Shown here: piece after piece, positions 36,167 to 48,800 of the stretch
Position numbering within the stretch: position 1 is the first letter of the stretch
Layout of the letters: every line of letters starts with the position of its first letter
From: Henckelia pumila
Lineage: Eukaryota > Streptophyta > Magnoliopsida > Lamiales > Gesneriaceae
DNA length: 64,000 nucleotides
NCBI RefSeq assembly: GCF_033568475.1
Contig: NC_133123.1
Span: 129,490,930-129,554,929 of the forward strand
Reading direction: 5' to 3'
Position numbers and translations under genes: made by a program
Notes under the pieces: model-generated
What the model saw: only the letters and a program-made list of their open reading frames with translations
Told to the model about the DNA's origin: nothing
The model's database searches: none

Positions 36167-37648
36167 TGTAGTGACCCAACCCGGATCCACTACCTAATAA
36201 GAGTTATAGTAAAAGCGCACGCAATAAAAGCTTAAAGTGTAAAGTGCGGATAAATTAAAGTACAACAAATCCAATCGGCAGAATACAACCGACGCTACCA
36301 CAAGTGTATAAATACTGTTATACAAACAAATCGAAGGTTCAGGGTAAATAAATCCCTACCCTCTACAACCTCGCACTCCCCAAAGCTCAATCCTGCTGAG
36401 AGCCGCCTGGACCGTCCAGCCTCAAACCTGCCCCGCCACAAGGTACACAATACCCAAACACAGGGGCGTGAGCTAGAACGCTCAATACGAAGCAATGATA
36501 TAAATATAAATATGCGCACACAGATGATTTAAAACTCAAGTGAAAATACTTGCTCATGGCGCCGAGAATATACAGTACCGGCTAGAGAGCTACTCTGCGG
36601 GGTACTCGTATATTCCATATCAGGGCTGAGCCAACCCCATCCTGACCCGAATCCAAAATAGGATACAAGTCCCATATGGAAACTGTCATACCTGACTCGA
36701 GTCCAAAATGAGATCATTGTTTCCTATGGAGACTGTCAATGACTCACATCTCTGCGAATGCAGTCACACGTAAAATCATGTATGTGCTAAGATGGTAAAA
36801 CATGCTAAAACATGATAAAACATATAGCACATACTCATGCAACATATAAGCAAGTATATCATGCCGGCTATCTTGGTCAGTACTTACGTACCTCTAACAC
36901 TGCTGGTCAAACCTAGCTCCACTAACCTAGACTCCAAGCCTACTAGTCCAGTCTACTGCTACTACAATGCAAATATCCATGCATCAACAATTAAGCTCTA
37001 AAAGCCTTAATTAAGCTATTGCATACTCCTAAATATTTTTAGGATGCCAAAGCTATACCTGCGTCCGTCGTTAGTCCTTTGCTGTCGATAGCCTCAAAAC
37101 TAGGCCATAGCTCCGTGACGACGTCTAGATCACTAAGCCACTTCCCCGTAGGATGCCTAGATCTCCCTAGATCTGAGTTAGAAGGCTTAGAAATCAGAGA
37201 GAAGAGAGGAAATTGGTGCGAGAAAATGAATTCTCGGACCCTCTATTTATAGGCAACGTTCGGAGCCTCCGAACCTGGTTCGGATCATCCGAACTCGATC
37301 GAAACCTCCGATCGCACCTTCGGAGCTTCCGATTGCTCAATATTACGTCATCCATGATGTCACCTTGCTGACGTAAGCGATGACGTGTGTCTGGCCCAGA
37401 TCGGAGCGTCCGATCTCGATCGGAGCCTCCGATCCTGGCACGGAGCTTCTGATCCACTTCGGATCGTCCGAACTCCTCTTCGGATCGTCCGATCCTCCTG
37501 AACCAATTCAACTAATTCGAGTGCTCTGAATCCATTTTTGAAGTTCGTTATCCCAACAGGATCTTACTTAATCATGTTTTACTTAATCTAAATATGATCA
37601 TGTGATTAATTACTCATTAATCACTAATTAGAAATGCGGGTTACTACA
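36167..37648 (-). repeat. Chromovirus 3' LTR
   Basis: Plus strand TGTAGTGACCCAACCC ... GGGTTACTACA, about 1,482 bp, preceded on the element's strand by a polypurine tract (AAGTGGGGGAGAA, 37649-37662). It contains a TATA-type box (about 37243-37252) with an array of short palindromes directly upstream of it (37,255-37,500). Confidence 0.9.
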
Positions 37649-37772
37649 TTCTCCCCCACTTAAGAAATTTCGTCCTCGAAATTTAAGTCTTAGAGGAAAA
37701 CATAAATAGCCAACCAAATGTTCTTTATTACAACTGAACAAGTACAAACTCGATACAAAGAAGTACAAAATC

Positions 37773-40700
37773 TCAAAATAACTCGGGGTGCTCGGCTAAC
37801 ATCCGGCTCTCCAACTCCCAAGTAGCTTCCTCTGTACCTCTGCGCTGCCACTGTACCATAACCAATGGTATGCGCTTGTTACGAAGTACCTTGTCCTTCC
37901 TGTCAAGAATCCGCAGGGGTTTCTCCACATACGATAGATCTCGATCTACCTTTACCTCGGTCGTATGCAAAATATGCGACTCGTCCGCCACATACTGCCT
38001 CAACAAGGACACGTGGAACACATCGTGGATCTCCGAAAGATCGGGCGGCAAGGCCAGACGATAAGCCACATCCCCAACCTTCTCGAGAATCTCGAAAGGA
38101 CCAATAAATCTAGGTGTCAGCTTACCCTTGCGACCAAACCTCATCACCTTTCGGAAAGGTGACACACGCAAGAAAACATACTCTCCTACCTCAAAATAAA
38201 GTGGCATGCGGTGGGTGTTCGCGTAGCTAGCCTGTCGATCCTGGGCTGCCTTAACCCTGCGTCGGATCAACTCTACTGCATCAATCATCTGTTGAATCAT
38301 CTGAGGACCCTCAACCTGACGCTTGCCAACCTCATTCCAAAACAAAGGTGTACGACAACGGTGTCCATAAAGAGCCTCAAATGGTGCCATGCCAATGCTG
38401 CGATGAAAACTATTGTTGTAGGCGAACTCCACCAAGGGTAAATGATCATGCCACGCTGGACCAAAATCCATCACCGCCGCGCGAAGCATATCCTCTAGAG
38501 TGCGAATAGTATGCTCCGACTGTTCGTCCGTCTCTGGGTGATAAGTCGTACTCAAGCTCAAAGTAGTACCAAGGGCTCGCTGGAAACTACCCCAAAACCT
38601 CGAAGTGAATCTCGGATCTCTATCGCTGACAATGCTCAACGGAATCTCATGAAATCGAACAATCTCCCGCACATACAATTGTGTCATCCTATCAAAGGTG
38701 TAATCGCGGTTATAGGGAAGAAAATGCGCTGACTTCAACAACCGATCCACGACAACCCAAATAGCATCACAATTCCTGGAAGACATAGGCAAGTGGGTGA
38801 CAAAGTCCATCGTCACATGCTCCCACTTCCATTCAGAAATCTCTAAGCTGTGAAGTAACCCTCCGGGTCGTCTAAACTCTGCCTTGACCTGCTGACACAC
38901 AAGGCATCGGGATATGAATTGATAAACACTGTGCTTCATCCCTTTCCACCAAAATCGAGTGCGAAGATCCTTATAAATCTTCATGCTGCCTGGATGTACA
39001 GAGAATCAACTGCGGTGAGCTTGCGATAAGATCTCATCCCTCAAAGCAAAATTCTCGGGTACCACTACTCGACCAGAAAGACACAACATACCGTCTTCTT
39101 GCAGATGAAAACCAGAAGTATTATCACCTTGAGCCAAACGGGATAACTTCTGAGTCTTCAGGTCAAAATTCTGAGCTTCCCGAATTTGTCTGTATAGCGC
39201 TGGCTCTGCAAGCACAGAAGAGACATGAATCCCTTGTTGTTCTTTCTTATGACGGAACGTGAATCCCAAAGAACAACACTCCTCCACTGCCTTCGAAACC
39301 GAACTGGTACGAAGGGAACTCAAATAAACCTTGCGACTAAGCGCATCAGCAACGGGATTTGAAGAACCTGGATGGTACTTGATCTCACAATCGTAATCCT
39401 TCAACAGATCCATCCAACGACGCTGCCGCATGTTCAACTCAGCCTGAGTGAACATATACTCTAAACTCTTATGATCGGTGAAGATCTCAAATCGTTCTCC
39501 GTAAAAATAGTGACGCCATATCTTAAGAGCAAAGACAATGGCTGCAAGCTCTAAATCATGTACGGGATAGTTCTCCTCATGAGTCTTCAGCTGTCTGGAG
39601 GCATAAGCAATCACGTGGCCATTCTGAGTCAACACGCACCCCAAACCCTGGAGAGAAGCATCAGTGAAGACTACAAAACCTGATCCAAACGGTAAAGAAA
39701 GAACTGGAGCTGTCGTCAGACGACGTCTCAACTTACGAAAACTGTCTTCACAAGCATCAGACCAAACAAAAGAAACGTCTTTCTTTGTCAACTGAGTCAA
39801 AGGCTTAGCTATCTGAGAGAAATTCTCCACAAAACGACGATAGTATCCTGCTAAACCAAGGAAACTACGAATCTCAGAAGCTGTAGTCGAACGTGACCAA
39901 TTCAAAATAGCCTCTGTCTTGCTAGGTTCAACAGATACGCCCTCCTAAGAAATGACATGACCAAGGAACACAACTCGATCAATCCAGAAGTCACACTTAC
40001 TCAGCTTCGCGTACAACTGTCTTTCCCTCAAGACCTGCAGTACAGTATAGAGATGGTAGGCATGCTCATCCATGCTGCGAGAATACACCAAAATTTCATC
40101 GATGAACACCACCACAAACTTATCCAGAAAGTCGCGGAAAACTCTGTTCATCAGATCCATAAAAATAGCTGGAGCATTCATCAAACCAAACGGCATCACT
40201 AGAAACTCATAGTGTCCATACCGCGTACAAAATACTGTCTTAGGAACATCCTCTTGTCGAACTCGCAACTGATGATACCCAGACCGAAGATCAATCTTCG
40301 AGTAGACAGAAGTACTCTGTAACTGATCAAAGATATCATCTATCCGCGGAAGAGGATACTTATTCTTTACTGTCACCTGATTCAACTGACAGTAGTCGAT
40401 ACACAACCGCATCGAACCATCCTTCTTCTTGACAAACATTACTGGGGCTCCCCACGGCGAAACACTGGGTAGAATATAGCCCTTATCAAGAAGATCTTGT
40501 AATTGCTTCTGCAGCTCTTTCATCTCTGATGGCGCTAAACGATAAGGAGTTCTGGAAATTGGTGCAGTCCCTGGCACTAACTCAATGCCAAACTCAATCT
40601 CCCTTACTGGTGGCAAACCTGGAATCTCCTCTGAAAACACATCTGGAAAGTCACGAACCACTGGTATCTCTCGGATATCTGGCTCTCCTAAGGATGCGTC

Positions 40701-41372
40701 AATGGCGTAGATAAGGTAGCCTTCTCCGCCAGAATCTAAAGCACGCCGGGCCTTCAGAGCTGAAACCACTGGAATTGGGGGTCGCGCTCCCTCACCATAA
40801 AAATACCATGACTCATCATCCTCTGGACGAAACTGAACAAACCTCTTATAGCAATCCACTATCGCTCGGTAGGTAGTCAATAGATCTATCCCAATGATGC
40901 AATCGAAATCCTCCATTGCTAGAATCATCAGGTTAGCACTAAGCTGATGTCCCTCGAAATCCAAAACACAACCCACAACTAGACGCTTGGCTAAAACATC
41001 GCTCCCCATAGGAGTAGAAACCACTAGCAATACGTCTAAAGGAATAAACGGCAATCTATACTTCTTAGCAAAACGTGCTGAGACAAAAAAATGTGATGCA
41101 CCGGTATCAATTAAAACATATGCAGGAAAACCACATAAACTACAGATACCTGCAATCATCCGATCGCTGTCAGCCTCCGCCTGCTCCTGGTTAAGCGCAA
41201 AGACCTGACCCTGGGTACGTGGAATGACCCCGAGAAGGAGTTTGAGTAGGCTGTCTCTGAGACTGCTGCGGCTGCTGGCGCTGCTGCGAATACTGCTGCT
41301 GGAAAGGTGGCTGCTGGTACTGAAGTGGCTGAACAGATGCCTGAGAACCTCCGGAACCACTCGCTGCCCCAA
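37773..41372 (-). other. Chromovirus pol remains (protease, RT, RNase H, integrase, chromodomain)
   Basis: Fossil polyprotein region. In element order: an aspartic protease motif ([11 protein letters not shown]), reverse transcriptase ([30 protein letters not shown]), RNase H ([13 protein letters not shown]), an integrase zinc finger and core (QFISRCLVCQQVK, VTMDFVTHLP, IVSDRDPRFTS), and a chromodomain-like C-terminus. This domain order defines Ty3/gypsy, and the chromodomain places it among chromoviruses. It carries a few breaks. Confidence 0.9.
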
Positions 41373-42258
41373 TCAGCATAGGACAATCTCTCTTCATGTG
41401 ACCCTCTTGGCCACACTGGAAACACGCAGTGGTCGATCGACCACACTGCCCTGGCGGATGTCTGCGTCGGCACTGACAACAATGGTTCGGCCTTTGGCCA
41501 CCAAAGTTATGCACTCCACCAGATCCAGAGGAAGAAGAAGTACCTCCTAGCTTCTTGAAAGACTGCCCCCTAGGGCCCAAAGCACTAGCACTCGCTGGCC
41601 TGGAAGAAGAAGAGTAAAGTCCCCTGTTCCTCCGAATACTATCCTCGGCCTGGCGACAACGGTCCACCAAATCCTCGTAAGTCCCATCGCCGCCCACAGC
41701 AACCATCCGATGAATATCAGGGTTCAACCCCTGAAGGAAGTGATCAAACTTCGCCATAGAACTATCAGCAATATGATGACAAAAGGGTAGCAGATCAAAG
41801 AACTTTTGCTGGTACTCCTCGATCATCATCGTCCCCTGTCGCAAACTCAACAACTCACTGGCTTTCGCCTGACGAAGAGCTGGAGGAAAATACAACCTCT
41901 GATAGGTAGTACGGAACTCAACCCACGTAGCTGCGCCTCTAGCTGCTATGAACGGTGCGGAAGTAAATCTCCACCACTTCCTCGCTCTGCCCTCAAGCAT
42001 AAAGGCAAGAATCTCTATCCTATCCTCAGCCGTGCAACGGAACTCCTGGAAGCACTGTTCCATCCTCTCAAGCCAATCCTCCGCCTCTTCGGCTGACTCA
42101 CCACCCGTCAAAGGCTTTGGGCTAACCTCCTTGAATCTGCGCATACTCACTCGCCTGCGCTCCTTGGGCTGTCCCCGACGTCTGCGATCATCCGGATCGC
42201 CCCAATGGCTGTCGTCTATGCTACCGTGGCTCTCGTCATAATCTGCCATCAGTTGCAC
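41191..42258 (-). other. Chromovirus gag region
   Basis: Fossil capsid/nucleocapsid frame of 355 residues, overlapping the start of pol. The capsid-type segment lies at about residues 45-190 (EDWLERMEQCFQEF, FFDLLPFCHHIADSSMAKFD). A CCHC zinc knuckle (CFQCGQEGHMKRDC) is at about 282-295, and the tail is Gln/Ser-rich. Size and motifs are normal for this clade. Confidence 0.9.
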
Positions 42259-42310
42259 AAGAACAGATAATTACTTAATCCTCTTTATGATATTCCCAGT
42301 GCAATGCGTC

Positions 42311-42322
42311 GCTCTGATACCA
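42311..42322 (-). other. Chromovirus primer-binding site
   Basis: Minus strand TGGTATCAGAGC, complementary to the 3' end of initiator tRNA-Met, a few bases inside the 5' LTR. Confidence 0.9.
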
Positions 42323-42326
42323 AAAA

Positions 42327-43834
42327 TATAGTGACCCAACCCGAATCCACTACCTAATCAGAGTTATAGTAAAAGCGCACGCAATAAAAGCTTAAAGCAT
42401 AAAGTGCAAATAAATTAAAGTACAACAAATCTAATCGGCAGAATACAACCGACGCTACCACAAGTGTATAAATACTGTTATACAACCAAATCAAAGGTTC
42501 AGGGTAAATAAATCCCTACCCTCTACAATCTTGCACTCCCCAAAGCTCAATCCTACTGAGAGCCGCCTGGACCGCCCAGCCTCAAACCTGCCCCGCCACA
42601 AGGTACGCAATACCCAAACACAGGGGCGTGAGCTTGAACGCTCAATACGAAGCAATGATATAAATACAAATATGCGCACACAGATGATTTAAAACTCAAG
42701 TGAAAATACTTGCTCATGGCACCGAGAATATTCAGTACCGGCTAGAGAGCTACTCTGCGGGGTACTCGTATATTCCATATCAGGGCTGAGCCAACCCCAT
42801 CCTGACCCGAATCCAAAATAAGATACAAGTCCCATATGGAAACTGTCATACCTGACTCGAGTCCAAAATGAGATCATCGTTCCCTATAGAGACTGCCAAT
42901 GACTCACATCTCTCCGGATGCAGTCATACGTAAAATCATGTATGTGCTAAGACGGTAAAACATGCTAAAACATGATAAAACATATAGAACATACTCATGC
43001 AACATATAAGCAAATATATCATGTCGGCTATCTCGGTCAGTACTTACGTACCTCTAACACTGCTGGTCAAACCTAGCTCCACTGACCTAGACTCCAAGCC
43101 TACTAGTCCAGTCTACTGCTACTACAATGCAAATATCCATGCATCAACAATTAAGCTCTAAAAGCCTTAATTAAGCTATTGCATACTCCTAAATATTTTT
43201 AGGATGCCAAAGCTATACCTGCATCCGTCGTTAGCCCTTTGCTGTCGATAGCCTCAAAACTAGGCCATAGCTCCGCGACGACGTCTAGATCACTAAGCCA
43301 CTTCCGGATTCCCCGTAGGATGCCTAGATCTCCCTAGATCTGAGTTAGAAGGCTTAGGAATCAGAGAGAAGAGAGGAAATTGGTGCGAAAAAATGAATTC
43401 TCGGACCCTATATTTATAGGCAACGTTCGGAGCCTCCGAACCTGGTTCGAATCGTCCGAACTCGATCGGAACCTCCGATCACACCTTTGGAGCTTCCGAT
43501 CGCTCAATATTACGTCAGCCATGATGTCACCTTGCTGATGTAAGCAATGACGTGTGTCCTGGCCCAGATCGGAGCTTCCGATCTCGCCGACGGAGCGTCC
43601 GATCTCGATCGCAGCCTTCGATCCTGGCACGGAGCTTCCGATCCACTTCAGATCGTCCGAACTCCTCTTCGGATCGTCCGATCCTACTGAAACAATTCAA
43701 CTAATTCGAGTGTTCTGAATCCATTTCTGAAGTCCGTTATCCCAACAGGAACTTTTATCATGTTTTACTTAATCTAAACATGATCACGTGATTAATTACT
43801 TATTAATCACTAATTAGAAATGCGTGTTACTACA
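42327..43834 (-). repeat. Chromovirus 5' LTR
   Basis: About 1,508 bp, matching the 3' LTR along its whole length with scattered differences. The TATA-type box is at about 43,411-43,419 (minus strand CTATAAATA). Between it and the LTR start lies the palindrome array (43,425-43,690). Confidence 0.9.
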
Positions 43835-44840
43835 AGGTCCTAGCCCGACTATCTTTAGGGAGTGTGGTGATATCCTAGTAGGATACCCCGGGTGATACCC
43901 TACAACCCGGGTGGTCGGGACAGCGGAGCAGGTCCTAGCCCGACTATCTTTAGGGAGTACCCGGGTGGTCGGGACAGCGGAGCAGGTCCTAGCCCGACTA
44001 TATTTAAGGAGTGTGGTGATATCCTAGTAGGATACCCTGGGTGATACCCTACAACCCGGGTGGTCGGGACAGCGGAGCAGGTCCTAGCCCGACTATCTTT
44101 AGGGAGTGTGGTGATATCCTAGTAGGATACCCCGGGTGGTCGGGACAGCGGAGCAGGTCCTAGCCCGACTATCTTTAGGAAGTGTGGTGATATCCTAGTA
44201 GGATACCCCAGGTGATACCCTACAACTCGGGTGGTCGGGACAGCGGAGCAGGTCCTAGCTCGACTATCTTTAGGGAGTACCCGGGTGGTCGGGACAGCGG
44301 AGCAGGTCCTAGCCCGACTATCTTTAGGGAGTGTGGTGATATCATAGTAGGATACCCCGGGTGGCTATACCCCCGGGTGATACCCTACAACCCGGGTGGT
44401 ATCACCCTACAACCCGGGTGGTCGGGACAGTGGAGCAGGTCCTAGCCCGACTATCTTTAGGAAGTGTGGTGATATCCTAGTAGGATACCCCAGGTGATAC
44501 CCTACAACCCGGGTGGTCGGGACAGCGGAGCAGGTCCTAACTCGACTATCTTTAGGGAGTACCCGGGTGGTCGAGACAGCGGAGCAGGTCCTAGCCCGAC
44601 TATCTTTAGGGAGTGTGGTGATATCCTAGTAGGATACCCCGGGTGATACCCTACAACCTGGGTGGTCGGGATAGCGGAGCAGGTCCTAGCCCGACTATCT
44701 TTAGGGAGTGTGGATATCACCACACTCCCTAAAGATAGTCGGGCTAGGACCTTCTCCGCTGTCCCGACCACCCGGGTTGTAGGGTATCAGTCCCGACCAC
44801 CCGGGTTGTAGGGTATCACCCGGGGTATCCTACTAGGATA
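43835..44840 (+). repeat. About 95-bp tandem repeat array, main part
   Basis: Continuation of the array at 35,970. The full unit of about 95 bp runs GGTCCTAGCCCGACTATCTT, AGGGAGTGTGGTGATATCC, TAGTAGGATACC, CGGGTGATACCCTACAACCC, GGGTGGTCGGGACAGCGGAG. Shortened units of about 54 bp alternate with full ones. From about 44,714 the last units run in the opposite orientation. Units carry the near-palindrome TATCCTAGTAGGATA and ACCCGGGT. It probably belongs to the surrounding Tat/Ogre-like element, since copies flank it at 57.96-58.34 kb too. Confidence 0.85.
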
Positions 44841-45130
44841 AAAGATGTTTCCACTGTGGCCGTCCGAGGGTTTGTGCGATAAGACCATAGCACACCGGGG
44901 ACCTCCTCCACCCAACTCTTACCAGCACCAAAGAGCCGGGTCTGCAGAGATTGGACGATGGTCCTGTTAGTTAATTCCGTTTGTCCATTGCTCTGCGGGT
45001 ACGCTACGGAGGTGAACTCCTGCTTTATCTTCATCTCTGTGCACCAATCCTTCATTTTCTTTCCCTGGAATTGCCTTCCATTGTCCGAGACGAGCTTCTG
45101 GGGCAAGGCTCTACAGAGGCCATAGAACAC
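44816..45130 (-). mobile_element. Tat/Ogre-like Ty3/gypsy integrase remnant
   Basis: A minus-strand integrase core piece with LVSDNGRQFQGKKM, YPQSNGQTELTNRTI and VPGVLWSYRTNPR, a type I associate with Tat/Ogre and Athila Ty3/gypsy lineages. It ends in the tandem-repeat region. Fossil and incomplete; reverse transcriptase is absent. Confidence 0.65.
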
Positions 45131-45239
45131 TGTTCATCTTAAGTCGTATTATTCATGAAAATGCAAGCTCTCCTGTAAATTATGTTTCTGCCGGTTATAT
45201 AAATAAAAAGTATGTTTGTATCTATTGTAAGCATAGAAT
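45131..45239. other. Spacer in the Tat-like region
   Basis: Short AT-rich spacer between the integrase remnant and the 94-bp array; nothing recognised. Confidence 0.4.
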
Positions 45240-45905
45240 TTAAGTCCAGGTGATCCGCCACCCTGGCACCCCCAAAAAACCCAGGTGATCTGCCACCCTG
45301 GTACTCAAAACGCCCGTGGTAATTCACGAGAAATATAAGTTCAGGTGATCCGCCACCCTGGCACCCCAAAAAACCCAGGTGATCTGCCACCCTGGTACTC
45401 AAAACCCCGTGGTAATTCACGAGCAATATAAGTCCAGGTGATCCGCCACCCTGGCACCCCAAAAAACCCAGGTGATCTGCCACCCTGGTACTCAAAACAC
45501 CCGTGGTAATTCACGAGCAATATAAGTCCAGGTGATCCGCCACCCTGGCACCCCAAAAAACCCAGGTGATCTACCATCCTGGTACTCAAACGCCCGTGGT
45601 AATTCACGAGCAATATAAGTCCAGGTGATCTGCCACCCTGGCACCCCAAAAAACCCAGTTGATCTACCACCCTGGTACTCAAACGCCCGTGGTAATTCAC
45701 GAGCAATATAAGTCCAGGTGATCCGCCACCTTGGCACCCCAAAAAACCCAGGTGATATGCCACCCTGGTATTCAAAACGCCCGTGGTAATTCACGAGCAA
45801 TATAAGTACAGGTGATCCGCCACCCTGGCACCCCAAAAAACCCAGGTGATCTACCACCCTAGTACTCAAAAACCCATGGTAATTCATGAGCAATATAAGT
45901 CAAGA
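45240..45905. repeat. 94-bp tandem repeat array, seven units
   Basis: Seven head-to-tail units of about 94 bp start near 45,248, 45,343, 45,437, 45,531, 45,625, 45,718 and 45,812. Each contains AGGTGATCCGCCACCCTGGC, an A-run, a second half-copy AGGTGATCTGCCACCCTGGT, and CCGTGGTAATTCACGAG then CAATATAAGT. Units differ by only a few bases, implying recent expansion. Unit length and sequence are unrelated to the neighbouring 95-bp array. Confidence 0.9.
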
Positions 45906-46916
45906 TGATCCACTACCCAGGAACTCAAGAACTGATGATAGTTTTAGGCTAAAAGACAAAAGGTTTTCCAAAGCATTACAAGCCCATAAAAAAAGAGGAA
46001 TGCAAAAGTAAAAATATTATAAAATAAAGAAAAGTCTGTCATTCCTTAAATAAAAGAGTGCTTACAAAAGGTAACTTACAAAAAGCATCTACTGGAAAAG
46101 AAAAATAAAAGCCTAAAGCCTAAGATCTAGGGCAAGGCTGCTCTCTCCCGAGGTTCCTCTCCCTCGCCCATTGACCCGAAGGGCAGAGAAGCAATGGCCT
46201 AGTTAAGATCAGGAACCCCCTCCTGAACTAGCCCGGACTCTTCATATTGCGCCGCACAAAGATCAAAGCCTTGTGTAAAAAATTCAAAAGACCTATCTAT
46301 CACTATTTTCTCGAACTCTTTGGAAGACAGGAAAGACTCTTTCCAGTCAGCCTCAGAACTCGAGCGTTCCTCCAAGGCTTGAATAGTGTCCGAGGCCAGA
46401 GAATGATACAGATCCGCCTCTGTGCGGGCCATGGTCAGCTTATCCTGCATTTTCTCTGCAGAGAGTTGGAGTCTTTCCGTCCTTTTTTGAGCCATACCTT
46501 TTTCTTCTCGGGCCCGGCGTAGGTCTCCCGAAGTATCCTCTAGTTGGGACCGAAGGGATTGAATTTCCTTCGAGTAGCGGTCCTGGGCATCAGTTAGCTT
46601 TTACTTCAACTCCTCCTGCGCTTGAGTAGCCTCCGCCCGGGAGCTCTCTAAAGCAGAGCGCATCTCTGCTTCATGCATCTCCTGTATGCTGGCAGCTCAT
46701 AGGCAGAGTTGGGCCATGTGCTCCTCGAAGGCATCAGTCTTTTCTCTTTCCCGGTTAAGGGTGGAGTTCGTCTCCTCTAGGGCGCTGGCCAGCATGCATA
46801 AACCCTGTAGAAAAGAATAAAAATAAAAACCAAAGGAAGAGAAGGGTGGTGATAGAGCATTAGACCTAGACTCACCATATAGGTATGAGAGATGACTTCC
46901 GAGAACTTGGAGGTAG
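45906..46916 (-). mobile_element. Tat-like element: coiled-coil ORF remnant, left of the copia insertion
   Basis: A minus-strand, charged, helix-rich coding remnant (about 46,130-46,900) with motifs such as RLQLSAEKMQDKLTMARTEA and LASDTIQALEERSSSEADW. It is cut at 46,916 by the copia element and carries on from 56,014. I take it as the C-terminal part of the extra ORF of a Tat-type element. Broken. 45,906-46,130 is spacer. Confidence 0.55.
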
Positions 46917-48786
46917 TGTTGGAAAACTGTGTTCAGATCAATTAGAATTGATACCCGGTGCAGTGGAAGTTTAAAAATTTATTTTATTAATATGAAACGA
47001 TTCCATATTTGGGTATCAAAACTTTTACGATTAAATTTGTGTAAGTAAAATAAATAATCACAATTAAATATTTTACCTTAAAATCTCGAAGTGAGATTAT
47101 GGACACCAACAGAATTTAATCTGCTCTTGTTGTATATCCCCGGAACTGATGAACGAACGTTTCTTCAATCAGGTCCACGAATAGAAAACAAAACCCTCTG
47201 ATTGACTGCACTATAAATCAATCAGAAGTTTGCGTAGAGAATAAACAGATATGATCTGTTAATCCAGATTGTAATTTTTCATAAAAATCACAAGCCGAAT
47301 TTTCTCCGAAAGGGATAGAAGATTTCGAAAATCCTCTTGAAATATTTTGTAGTGTTTTTCGAAAATTCTAATAATTAATTGCATGCAATTTTCGAACACT
47401 GCACATATATTTATAGATAATTTCTAGTTATAATTGTATCAGGACTCTAACTCCTTAAAGCCCACAATCCATAACTTAAGCCCAACAAGTCAAGCCTGTT
47501 GTTGTAGAAATTAATATAAAATTCATCGTGACTCCGATTGATAAACTGATTTCACCATTGTGCACAGAAACCATTTCTGCATCTTTTAGAGTCAAGATAA
47601 TTTTTCTGAATCCGAATTCAGTGATTTCCAAAAATGCCCATCCCTATGTCATTTTAGGAAATCCCACTCCCTTTAGTTAAGAAGTCCAACTTCTCTTTCA
47701 TTAAATTTAACTCTTTAAATTTAACTCTACGGGGTTTTAGTAATCCATTACTTGTGTAACCCTCAATGGTTCAGGAATACAGCTAGCCGTGGGCTCACAA
47801 CTCCTTGTGACTCGGAACAATAATTTTCGACTTACCCATCGAATCATGGTAAGAGCGCCTAACAACATCGCCCCATAATTCCTTAGGTATTACTGATAGT
47901 GCCTGCAAGAACCAGTAAATTTTGGTTAGCGTACAGTACGATCCCTTTATCCAAATATCCCGATCGAATCAACAACAATTGGTATATCGAGAGTCGTTCG
48001 AGATTCGATAACTATGCATAACATCTTGGAGATCTATTAGTGACATCGCATGTGTTACCATAACCCATTAACCTAAAACACATCATGTACTCTGGCCAGA
48101 GATTCTTCACACTAATATCTCCTCAGATCGCATAGGATATCCACACTCGCAAGTATGTGGTGAATCCTTAACAACAAAGCATCGACTCCTATATGTGTCG
48201 TAACTGTACCCAATCCCGACACCTGATGATCCCAATAGAGTCGGTAAACGAGTCAAAGTACAGTACTAGCATATAGAGTCTCAATGATGTTTCAAGTAAT
48301 AAGGACTAATGGTGTACAACCAAAACCGCGGACTTTATCCACTCGATAAGTGATAATCACTTGGAAAGTCCGAATAGGGTAGTTCGATCATTCATCATAT
48401 GAATATCCATTTGCATGCTTTGAACATCTCTATGTTCCATACCAATGAAACGTGGTACTCGGCATCGCAAATGCTAGTCTCAATCTCGAGCGATCCTTAT
48501 CCTTATTTGCGGACGGCTCAATTGACTAGGAACATTTTAGAATATACAGTGACTATAAGATGTGTTTCATGATAGCCATCCCCATGTGCTACCACATCTT
48601 ACATACACTATAGTATATTCAAGGTCTTTATCAAAACAACAATAGTATATCATAATATAACAATATGAAGAAAGATAAAGTCAATGCCATTATAAAAGTG
48701 TAAATTATATTAAACAAAAGATTGTTTTACATAGAGTCATAAAAGCCCTTAGCCACAAGTTGGCTAACAGGGCACCCACTCTTTCA
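46917..48786 (-). repeat. Copia 3' LTR
   Basis: About 1,870 bp, TGTTGGAAAACTG ... CTCTTTCA on the plus strand, preceded on the element's strand by GTAAGTGGGAGAT (polypurine tract). It matches the 5' LTR throughout. Confidence 0.92.
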
Positions 48787-48800
48787 ATCTCCCACTTACC

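Larger units (their letters stand above)
36167..43834 (-). mobile_element. Tekay/Del-type chromovirus (Ty3/gypsy), nearly whole
   Basis: A complete-looking 7.67-kb element on the minus strand with a perfect 5-bp target duplication AGGTC (36162-36166 and 43835-43839). It has two LTRs of about 1.5 kb, an initiator tRNA-Met primer site (42311-42322), gag with a zinc knuckle, protease, reverse transcriptase, RNase H, integrase, and a C-terminal chromodomain-like end (VMVQWQRRGTEEATWE). The LTRs differ by a few percent by eye, so the insertion is fairly young. The pol region carries a few breaks; otherwise the element looks whole. It sits inside the 95-bp tandem repeat array. Confidence 0.92.

Noticed and set aside
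37865-38732. Several plus-strand frames of 60-80 codons
   Set aside because: Antisense shadows of the chromovirus pol region.
45240-45905. CRISPR-like array
   Set aside because: Units are head to tail without unique spacers and the genome is a plant; this is a tandem repeat.
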